NCBI GenBank assembly: GCA_013407085.1 | Contig: JACCGJ010000238.1 | Span: 31,543-95,542 of the forward strand | Reading direction: 5' to 3' | Length of the DNA stretch: 64,000 nucleotides | DNA from: Atriophallophorus winterbourni | Lineage: Eukaryota; Platyhelminthes; Trematoda; Plagiorchiida; Microphallidae | Shown: positions 12,201 to 24,200 of the stretch, piece after piece | How positions within the stretch are numbered: the stretch's first letter is position 1 | Layout: every line of letters starts with the position of its first letter | Program-made: the position numbers and the translations under genes | Notes under the pieces: model-generated | What the model saw: only the letters and a program-made list of their open reading frames with translations | The model's database searches: none | What the model was told of the DNA's origin: nothing

Positions 12201-15200
12201 TGATTTTAACCTGCCTACTATTTATCTCAGAGACGTTCACTCCCCACAAACGCTAGAATACCGATTTAGAGAGGTAGTAGATTCAGTCCATTTATGCATC
12301 CATGCTCATGAATGCACTTGAGACAGAGATTCTGAGCTCTCTCTGTCTTGGATTTGGTGTTAACATCGGAAGAACAATCTGTCGAAGCGATCGGATTCCA
12401 GGCCCCACTGGGTCTAAGTGATCATTCAGTGCTTGTGTTCGACTATGTTTGCAGTACTTATCAATATCTTGATCGGAATGGGGTTGTTCACCGTGTAGAT
12501 AAATTGGCCCTGAGTAAATCCCTCGTGCAGATTCAGCATTGGCATACGGACCACATAAGCCCTGACTCGCCATGGAACGAACTTGTAGATTTCTGAAACT
12601 GAATATTGACGAGAACTCGTAGATCGTCCCTGAAAGATCCGAAAACAAACTTCGTTTTGCTGTCTGCAGCAGCACAAAAATTGATAGCGTGGATGCAGCA
12701 TAAAGCCAACAATACTTGTACTACTTAGCAAAATTTCCGTATGCTACGCAACAAAGTGACTTCATTTATTCGACAGGATATGGAAGCGCACCAATTGATG
12801 CTGCTGTCAAAAAAGGAACGCAACCCTAACTCAGAACTCAGACAATTTTATGTTAGAAAAAGCATTAAGCTTAACAATAACCATAGGATGACAAGGTATA
12901 TGGAATATATACCATACAAAATCATTAACGCGAAAGCAAAAGTCGAACCAGGTGTTTTTACCATCCAAAATGGTGAAAAAGTCATTAAAAACGCGTTGGA
13001 AACCGAAATAATCTCGCGAAATATTACTAGGAAGTGTTTGTGTCAAAGGTATTAGCGGAAAGTTGAGTATTCAGTCGACTCAGGAATCGAGACATCGGGC
13101 GAAATTTTTATAAATCCTGCACTTGTTGCAAATTAATTGCTCAAATTAAATGTAAGAAAATCCCAAGGTGCGGATGGCATCACACAGGATGTGCTCAGGT
13201 TCTGTCATCGTCAGTTTTGTGAACCGCTGATACTTGGACAATTTTTAGGCGTTTTACAGAGTCAATCACCATTTGCTTCTTTGAAAACTGATTCTTTTAC
13301 GAATATGTGAACCACTCATCTAACGGTTGTGCTACTACCTGTCAGATCGCCACGACGGTTTAAAGTGAACGAAATGCTATCCTAAGTGTTTAAAACCACC
13401 AGTGTAGTCCCACATGCATCGGTGCTAGGCACGCTCCTCTCTAATATACATAAACGATGTACCTACTTTATATAATCCAAAATGGTCCTGTTCGCGTATG
13501 ATATGAAAATTTGGACGGTAATCAGTTTTGCAGATGATTGTAAGACTGCAAATGGAATTGGGCAACTTGTCAATTTGGGCGGCCATGAATGATATGACAT
13601 TCAACATACGGAAGAGTAAGATGCTCCGCTTTTTCAAGAGTGTTCCTCGGAAATATCGTTTGTTAACTGAAAAGTTGACATTGAGCTTGTTAGGAAAATA
13701 TCTTGGAGTATCGATTAGTGGAAACCTGAAGATGACGGTGCATTGCCCGAATATATATCGACAGGTCAACGGATTGTTTAATTTGTTTCGAAGAATATTT
13801 AGAAGATTTTCGCTAGTAATGTTACCAAATATAATGCACGTCTACCTTCGCCTTACGATGTTTAAGCGGTAGAGGTCTGGACTACTTGGCTGCAAAAAGA
13901 TATTGCTCTCTTTGATGAAGTATATCACAGAGCAACAAAGTTAGTAATTGGACTTCGCAATGTTCCGAACACCGAAAGATTGCGATGTCCGGGTCCAAGT
14001 GACTTTACCCAAAGAAGGATACGACGTGATATTATTCTGACCTATAGAATTGTGTCTCTCGAAGGACTTCCAGTAAAATACTTGTTTAATGTGTGTGATG
14101 GGAAAGTGACACGCGGACATACCTTATCCGTTTACGTCCCCAGTTCCCGTATTGATTGTCGGCGCCATTTTTTCGCCATACGTGCTATATTTCTTTGGAA
14201 TTCCCAACCCCAACATGTGGTTGCCTCTACTTTCCTGGCAGTGATTAAAGCGAAATTGGAAATACACATGCAAAAGAATATCATTCGTGAGACTTGCATT
14301 CGCTATTCTCTATTCCTTTTATACTATAATATTTTTCACATTTTCATTCATACCGTAATTCTGTGGTGTTGTAAAGTATTAACTTTTTAACCATTAATCC
14401 TTGAAAAACCCATGCATCAAAGAAAACTACACAGCTTGTCCCCATGGATTACATATATTATCCCACCAATCGAAAATAATTTCTGCTCTTTGGATTTTTA
14501 ACTGAATTTTTGAAATGCTGTGTAAGCAACCAAATCCCGTGTTTGCTTGTTATATTATTCGTAGCTCCCATATTATTCTGTGGTTTTTTGCAAAGTTATA
14601 TGCATTTTACACCATTAAAACTGAATTGATTTGACAAGTTATTTGAAAATATTCGAGACTGATCTCCCGATCAGTCCATAATCATGAAAAGAAAATTTGC
14701 AATGAATCGGCCATCGCAACTTTTTTCTGGTAACAAGTTGGATAGGACAAATATCTGAACAATCTGGCGTTCGGTTCTGCAGTTGATTAGGATTAAAGTG
14801 CATAACATCTTGAAAAAATAAAGTTTGTAATGAATCTGCGATTCACAGATTCATTACAAACTTTATTTTTTCATGAAGATGATTCCCCGATCTGTCACAA
14901 ACATTTTCCATTACATTGCATAACATCTATTGTGCACATGGATTACGTAAGCAGTTGGTCAGTGGACGCTGTTCGAACCTGCACACAAAATGAACAATTT
15001 AGGGATTAACACAGAATTTAGGGGTGTGTGTTCAATTGCCTTAATCTCGCCTGTTTATCTTACATAACTCAAGATTGGTCAAGAAAATACAATTTAATCT
15101 TGAACACTGTTCATACCGACAACCTTGGTCTGACGGAGCTTGTGTTCAGAAGCGAAACGTTACCAAAAACCTACTCCAACCGATTCGTTGCAAACTTTCT

Positions 15201-18200
15201 TTTCATGACTTGAATTAAAATTGGCCTTATACACGAATATTCAGCAATCACAATAATATTAATTTAAAAAATGACGAACAGGTCCCGACATGAAGTTGCA
15301 ATTTGTCCGTTTTGATTGATACCTTCTAAATATGATCCAGTTGATTAGCAAATGCCGTAATTAAACTTTTTGAGCAAAAGTTGCACTGGAATTCCCGTTA
15401 TCTCGTAATTCGTTCGAAAGTGAGTTGATATGAATACGCGATGCATTTGGCTCAGAGATCACATTACAATTTAACAGAAAAAAGCGTATATTAACGTGCC
15501 GAGCAATCAATTTTACGCACGGGCGATTCGAAGTCCCCGCGAATTCGGCATGTAGAACAAACTGCCTATCGTTAGTTCATATGCACTGTCCAATTTGCAT
15601 GTGTTAATTGAGGTAGTGCGCCGATTAACTTAGAGAAATTTCTGTTTACAGCGTTGAACGGTAATCAGCATTAAAAATTATTTCTAGTCGAAATGACGAC
15701 CATCGCGATCTGCATGTATTTTGCTCTTGGCCATGTTTTCTCACGTCATTTGCTGCTCGCGCAATGTCGTACCAAATCCGCTTGCGTTTACGAAGTAATG
15801 CAGTTCAACATTACTGTATGGGGTTTTGCAGATGAGATTCAATTTATCTTTCTTCAGTGCAAGATTTTTTGGTTGTAACACTTGCTTCCAAAGTGTTTCT
15901 GTATGCTTTTTCGCAATATAAATCCCGAAAGTTAACAGTTTTCTTACCGAAATGTGTCCGGCATACGTAGATATATCTCTACATCTCGCTGTGTATCCTG
16001 TTTTTCGCGGAGACGAGGCATTGTAATGATTGTTGTTATAAATCTTCCCATTGTTCCCACCCGAAAACGCGAAATAGCTGGAAAATGGTGTGTGATATGA
16101 ATGCTTGACCAGTCGTGTATTTGATTCACGCCTATGCATTTAATCATAGACTTGATTGCTTTATATGTTCGTGCGATTGAACCGATTTGCTGTCAGCCTT
16201 GGTTAAGAGGTGTATCAATGTTGGTCATTTGAATAACAGCCTACATTTTTCTTGGTTTCCAATGGCCGATATTTGTATGTTGAATATGCACGAGGATAAA
16301 GTTATGCAAGTATTATGCTATTCAGTTAGGCGACGGTATTCAAGTTAAACTATGATGCTTTGTTCGTTTGAAATCATTTTCATTCAAATTATTTTATCGT
16401 ACTATATTACGTATCACGAATTTGTACACTCCATGCGCAGAGAGTGCGAATCAGCCTTAAGCTTGCTTTTTTCGCTCACGTTGGCTTTCGTAAATTTTCA
16501 AACATTCCAGGGAGAATTATTGGAGAATAATTTAAAAAAAGCCAAAGAAATCTTAGACATGGAGGCTATCAACAATTTGTTCATACGCCGCTCTAACGCA
16601 AGTATGTTCATTTTCTTTGTCTTTCACACCGCTTTTGCTTTATGTTCAACTATCTGCAAAATCGTAATGTTTACAATGGCCCTTAACCCATAACTGCCTG
16701 AATTATGTTTTACATTGAAATAATTTTTTTCTCTTGCATTGTAGTGATGAAACTGCTCTCCTTATATGGGGACAGAAAGTATTTTTAGTTTTTTTTATAT
16801 ATTACGGAAAATATAAAATTGGGACAAATTCGGTACAATCGTCCTTTGCTTTTTCATTGATTTTCAGCTATAGTCATATGAGACATAAAAGGTAAAAAAA
16901 GATTTCTCAATTAAATTTTTTAATGTGAAACACACACAAGGTAGAAAAATAGGTTGAATAGAAAATAATGTATTTCCTTCATGCAGTCTTCGCGATCAAA
17001 ACCCATGGAATGACACAAAACAGTTCTTATGCATGTCTAAGCATAAATGGACATTGCATTTAGTGCAGAATATCTTCGTCTTTCCAGGACAGTTTTTGAA
17101 CCTGCATCGGTTTCTTTTTTTCTCGACACAAGGCACATGTGCCACTTGGTCCAACCTCAAATCGTCGGATGGGGCTCCACACCTTCTTTTGCTGCTAGCG
17201 TCTTCACCTCTTTGACATGGGCGTCACGTTTAGGAGGCAAGCAATTTTTTACAGATTTGGTAAGGGTGAAAGCTACCTCAAGTTTGAAGGAAGCAAGCTG
17301 GAGCACTTCTTTTTTGGAAGAGAAAGCCTCTTGCAGTCTTTACGATAACAAAGCCATGAATTAACTATAGCCATGTCAATGAAGTGATAGATCAGACGGT
17401 GATAAGCTTTCTTTGATTTCATGCTTATTCTATACAAAGAAAGAAGATGGTTTGCCAAATCTACACCACCTATTGACTTATTGTATCGTTTCACAATATC
17501 AGGGCAAGGTACTTCAATGGACCGCTTTGTAGTTTTATCAAATCTACGGACAGTTGATAGAGGATTTGCCCTGGCAAATGTAGACACCAAATTCACTACT
17601 TTGTTGTCGTAACAGCGAACCAGGGTGACACTTGAATGTCCCTCCACCAGTTCTTTCTTCTCAAAGGAGCCCCTGCCTTTTTTCATTAGGCGCTTGTCAT
17701 TCTTCATGTTTTTTGGTAAGCCAGCTAATCGTGGTAGTCTAACTGTGCCGCAACAAAATATTCCCACATCTGACAAGTATTGCAGAAAGGGCACAGAGGT
17801 GAACCAGTTATCAAAAATACAAGATGGTTCTCATAGGAAGGAATGGTCTTGGCAAGATGTAGCACAATATTTGAGCTAGCACCGATGTTTGGGACGTTGG
17901 GATCATCGACGGGGGATATTTTCCCAGTATATGGGATGAAATCGCACATCATCCCACGATCGTCAGCGAGTACGAAATGTTTGTAGCCAAACTTTATAGG
18001 TTTATTTGGCAGGTATTGTTTGAGCCTTGATCTGCCTTTGAATGGCACCATTTGCTCATCAACGCAGAGATTTTGCTGTTTGGTTAGGTTTTGAAATTTT
18101 GTTCTTAGATGGTTTACTAGAGGTTTCACTTTGAACATTTGGGTCAAAATCAGGATCTCCAGGTTTACCAAACGGGAGCAGAATTCAGGGTCACCAACAT

Positions 18201-21200
18201 CATCATCATTGTCTGAAAGCTCAGGCTCACTGTCGAGGGTAGTAATGGTTGAATATTCAGTCGATTTTCGAGGTTTTTCGTGGCCATAAAATAATCTTGG
18301 AGTGAGACCTGAAAAAGAATTAATACATTAAAATCTTCATTATTTTTTTAAACATTTGAATGAGATTTGGGAACATAAGTGCCGGTTGTAACATTTTTGG
18401 GACATTCTCTTGTATAGGTTCACATGCCGGATGTCACAAATTTGAGGCAGTCATATTTCGCATAGAAAAATATTTCATCATTCGTGTATAAGTTGAATGT
18501 GTTCAGAAGATGTCTATAAATGAAGCAAAAAATTATCAATGTATATACGTACAAGCTTTTTCAGCCATTGCACGCAGAAAAATGAAGCACGGAGCGATAT
18601 TTCACAACCTGTTTGCCTGACGATGGCAAATAGCATGAAACCGGTAGTGGTGTGTAAGGGATAGGGATGTGAGCAACACATTACTTTGGTCATCCATAAG
18701 CGCCTTGAGTGCTTTAACCAAGAATCACTTTGTGATTCTGTGTCTGAACATCGTGGTTCGTTGTACGAACCCTATATAACAAAACACATTAACCTTTAGA
18801 TGGATTCCACCGAAACTTGCTGAGTGGCGGACAAGCGGTTGATTTGAGTTTAGATTGTCTTTACTGACACTGCCACATTTTTCCTAATGGTCTCTCTCCT
18901 TAATCCATCTTAATTTACACGTTGGGTGTCATTTAATTGGCATTCACACTTTAGCATATCAAAATGATAAGCCTGATTTCTTTGTTTAATTTTGGATTTG
19001 TTTTATTCAGAAAATGCGAGGGATTGCTCAAGTGTGGTCAAATATGTGGTTGATCACGACCTTCTGCCCTTGCTTGTAATCTGTTTCAACAGAAAGTGTT
19101 GTGAATCCTTCGCTTCTGTCATGAAAATTGATTTTCTAACCGGTACGTGTCTAACACCATGCCTCGATAAACCATGAATGTAATTTTACGTTACATTAAA
19201 TATACGTTACTCTAAAGTTGTGACATGATTAATCTACGTGTATTGCAATCTTATAAAGAATGCTCTATTTTCCATCAATTTCGTTAGCTCGCACTATGGC
19301 ACATCCGAACGTAGAGAGCTACCAACCAATAATTTCCGTTTCATTCATCTATCCATAAAATATCGTTAGGTCTCATTAGCAAGAACTTGAGTTTCACTTA
19401 CTTGACCATTCTCGTTTTGCACAGTATATTTGTGTGAAACCCATTGTTGTTGGCCTCCGTCGGTCGATGTCGACCATGGATGTACATCACATCGCATGAA
19501 TTTCATGTTTTGCATCTTTTTGAATGACTAAACAGTCCGATTCGGCAGGAACAATCTCTCCCGCAGCGCTTGCAACGATATTCAAAACTCGGTTGTATTG
19601 CATCAGTTGCACGCCGGCGGCGTGATCTGCGTTCAGCAGCCAAGAGCTGTATTTGCTCCTCCTCGGCTTGCAGACGACGCTTTACACAATGCCTCCAAAG
19701 TGAGCGGTCAAGAGCAAGTTCTTCCCAGCTTGCGGGGTCAATGTCAAGAGCTTTCATATCTCTTTTGCAAGCATCTTTGTACCGCAAGTGCGGTCTGCCC
19801 AATGGTCGACTTCCTAATTGCAACTCACCGTAGAGTGGATCTTTCGTAATACGACCATTTTCCATTCTATAGACATGACAAAGCACCCGCAGGCGGCACT
19901 GACGTAATAGGGTGCACATGCTCTGTAGACCAGCTTTTGAAAGCACTTCAGCGTTAGTCACTCTGTTCATCCACGATATGTTCAAGATACGACGGATGCT
20001 TCGTAGATGGAAAGCATTCAGCTTCCGTTCGTGTCTTGCGTGGGTGGTCCAGGTTTCACTGCCGTATAGTAAAGCATTTAGTACGCACGCGTTGTATACC
20101 ATCATCTTTGTCTTTACAGTCAGCTTGCGGTTACCCCAAACACGAGAGTTCAATCGGACAGAATGACAGCTGCTCTGCCAATCCGCTTATCAATCTCCGT
20201 GTCTAGCGAGAGGTTATCCGCAATGGTTGAACCAAGATATGTGAAATGATGTACTGGTTTAAGCTGACAGTTTCCAACAGTGATGATTGGTGGCGATACA
20301 GTTCCTTGACCAAGGACTTTGGTCTTGCTCATGCTGATTGTTAGACCAAAGTCTTTGCATGCCGACGAAAAACAGTCCATTAGCGACTGTAGGTTCTCTT
20401 GGGAGTGAGCAATAAAGGCTGCATCGTCGGCAAACAACAGGTCACGGATTATCACATCCCGTACTTTGGTTCGTGCTCTCAACCGGTTCAGGTTGAAAAG
20501 CTTACCATCACTTCGCGTGCGTATGTAAATGCCTTCTGTTCTCGTCCTAAAAGCGTGCTTCAGAAGCAGAGCAAAGAAAATGCCGAACAGCGTGGGAGCA
20601 AGAACACACCCTTGTTTGACGCCTCGGCGAATTTCAAATGCTTCTGAACTGCAACCGTTAAAATGGACTGAGCCTTTCATGCCTGAGTGGAACGAAATAA
20701 CGAGTCTGAGCAGCCTTGGGGGGCAGCCTATCAGATCAAGCATTTTGAAAAGACCCTCCCTGCTGACGTAGTCGAATGCCTTAGTTAAATCAATAGAAAC
20801 AGCGTATAATGGCATACGCTGTTCCCGACACTTTTCTTGAAGTTGTCTCAGGGAGAAGATCATGTCAACGGTTGATCTTCCCTTGCGGAGGCCACATTGA
20901 GATTCGGAGTTAATTCTATCAGCTAAAACTTGCATCCGGATCTGTAAGACTTTAGCAAACAATTTGCCTACAACATTCAGAAGGGAGATTCCTCTGTAAT
21001 TGTTGCAGTCGCCTCTGTCACCCTTATTCTTAAATAGCGTGATGATCTTTGTGTCTCGCATCTCTTGTGGGACACCCCCCTCCTTCCAGCACTGAAGAAG
21101 CAAATGGTGAAGAGGCTGTAATAATGCTGCTCTACCGCATTTGATGAGCTCAGGTAGAATTCCGTCGTCACAAGGGTCCTTCCCATTCGCTAAGCGGTCG

Positions 21201-24200
21201 ATTGCCTTATTGAGCTCATCAAGAGTAGGAGGGGTATCTAGATGTTCAATGGTCGGCAACCGTTCGACATTTTCAAGTGTATGCGGTAGAACCGTACTGT
21301 CCCTAGAATAGAAGGAGGAGAGTTTTGTCGACAATCGGCTTACCAGATAAAGACTTAATGGGAGCCGTTTTAAGTTTGTTTGGGTCAATGGCTCTCTTGA
21401 TCCCATCATACATACCGTGAAAATTTCCGGTATCCGCAGCATTTTGGATATTGAGGCTAACTTCAGTCCAATAGTCGTTTGAACATCGCCTTGCAGTCTG
21501 TTGGACCTTATTTCTAGCTGCTTTTAGAAGACGTAAGTTTTCATCTGTTGGCATACCTTTGAACCTGAAGAACGCTGAGCGTTTCTCATCCAGCACAGCA
21601 GTCATCTCAGAAGCGTTTGCTTCGAACCAGTCGCTCGTTCGAGCTTTCTTCGGACCGAACGTGGAAAGTGCTACTCGGCATATGCAGCTTTTTATCAATT
21701 CCCAGTTTTCTGAAGCAGATTCAAGTGGGGTTGTCTTGTTGAACTCGTCTGTGAAGGCTTTTGCGAATTTCGCAGTTAGATTAGGTTCGCACATGCGAGT
21801 GACGTCTATCCTAGGCTTAGCAGACAATTTGGTGCGGTGAAATCTCGTGTGGGGAAGCTTCAGTTTTGCACAGACCAGTGAATGATCAGTGTCGCAGTCT
21901 GCGCTTTGATATGATCTGGTGAGGAGCACGCTTCCTATATTAGTTCGCTTAACAAGAATAAGATCAAGCTGATGCCAATGCTTAGAGCGAGGATGCTTCC
22001 AAGAGACTTTATGCTGTGGTTTTGTTTGAAAGAAAGTGTTACTGACACAAAGATTGAACTGTGTGCACAATTCTAAAAGGCGTTGCCCATTTTCATTGGT
22101 TTTACCTACACCGAACCTTCCGAGACAGTTTTGCCAAGACTCGTAATCTGCACCAACTCTTGCATTGAAATCACCCAATACCACTACACAGTTTTTCTGT
22201 GGCACGTTTTTCAGGACGGCTGTGAGGTTATGATAAAAAGCGTCTTTTTCAGCAGGCGTCGCAGAGAGCGTCGGTGCATAAACGTTGACCAACGTAATGG
22301 TACCAGTAATGCACCTCAGATTTAAAGTCCAAATCCGTTCGCTCCCGCTGCTGCTCGGTTCTGTTGCTTTTAATATGTCGTTTCGCACGGCAAACCCAAC
22401 TCCATGCAGTCGAGGCTCATCGGAACCTCTTCCTTTCCAAAAGAATGTGTAATCACTTTCTGTTAGCTTACCAGTGTCTGGTAAGCGCGTCTCTTGTAGG
22501 GCAGCCACGTCGACATTCAGCCTCTTTAGCTCGTTGTTAATCACGGCGGACTTTCTAACGCCTCTGATATTCGAGACGTCGTCATGAAATCCTGGAAGCA
22601 TGGACCGGACGTTCCAGGTTCCAAGTTTCAGAACTGACATTTGTTGTTTGGTATTTTGATTCGCTGGTGCGGAAAAATACAGTCTGCTTGTCGGTTGATT
22701 CCTAATCCCCATGCACCCAATGAGGATAGCAGACCTTGGCGAGACGGTACCTTATTGACTGGGGGCTGCCCAGCTTGAGGCGGGCGGTAGCCGTCCAATG
22801 AGACCTGGAAGTCTCTCCCACCGTCGAAAGCAGCCCCAGGCGCTTAGCTCTGCGCCAGTCGAGCCATAGCTTTTAACCGGTATCTGCTGCTTCCCGTGTT
22901 ATTTTCCGTAGAAGCGGAATGGAGTGTCCTCTCCATTGGTGCGTTGTGATGTACGCCAGGGCAGTTTAATATGGAGAACTAGCTGTTGCCCATGCAGCAA
23001 GTGCTCCCTCTCCACGGCACCACTGGAACCAAAGGAACAGCTAGGCTGATACGTTTGGACAACGATGCCGTCGCAGGAGCTGGCAGGACGAAGTTGAATA
23101 AACTTCGGACTGCCTAACGGGACTCCGGCTCCGGATGTTTCCTCGAGGTTGACTCCTGAAGCCTTTTCCATGAATGGATGTAGCTACAAGGCAGTGGAGG
23201 TTTGAGATAAGGGTTTTCCTTCCTCTAAATGGGCCGCCTTCATGGACTAACGAGCTCCACCTGCCCGAAGCATGCTGGTTTTGAGGCGCCAGTCAGTCGC
23301 CTTCGCCCTTTCTCCTGTCAGTAGAAGCAGTTCCGCCGGGTCACACAGGACCACGCGTGCAGGCCAGGAGCTGGACTTGGTTGTCAGAGGCTATATGAGA
23401 CGCGGGCCATTGGATCATTTTTGGAATTGGGAGCTTATCCCCAAAGCCGCCCCGGCCGTGACAACCTTGGATACCAAATGTTGATTGTAACACGTTTTAA
23501 GTCAAATTGAACTTTACGCAGTCAGATGAGTGCAGACAGTCGAGACTTTAAAAGAAACGGCATCGCAGCTAAAACTAGTGTGCAGTAAACACAGAATCGG
23601 ATGTTACACAGTGATTACATGGTTGTACTGCTGATCTGCGCTTTTAAAACGAGAACAGAATGGCACGTGTGATTGAAGCGTGTAAGTGAAAGGATGGGTA
23701 CACCACTGTATATTTAGAACCTGTCAGTTTGAACTAGTAAATCTTTTTGAATAACTTGGTTCAACCCTTGCAGAAAACGTTTTGCTTTACACTAAGATTG
23801 ACAAGCGGATTGACAGAGCAACTGCCATGTCGCCCCGTTTGAATTCTCATGTCTGGCCGTGCCGCAAGTTGACCTTGAAGAAAAAGATGAAGGTTTACAC
23901 ATGTATAATTGGGTTAAACCCATAACAATGAACCGAAATGCTCATGTCTATACAAGCGCTAATTGTTTACCATTTTTCCGCTCTTTCAAGCGCATGACGA
24001 TCCCGGTCTTACTATCCCTACTTGATGAGTGCGAACAGCACGAAACCGGTCGTGTGGGTGTGTGACGGAAATGCATGCAAATGAGCATTTTGGTTCATGG
24101 ATATGAGCTTAACCCCATTATACATGTGTTTGGACACGTGATTGAACAAATTGGTAGTACCAGCCTTACGCAAAAGTGGCATACATGCGCTACTTGTTCA

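Noticed and set aside
15741..16139. Minus-strand 132-residue open frame in intron 4
   Set aside because: No recognisable motif, no splice or element context, and composition of random translation.
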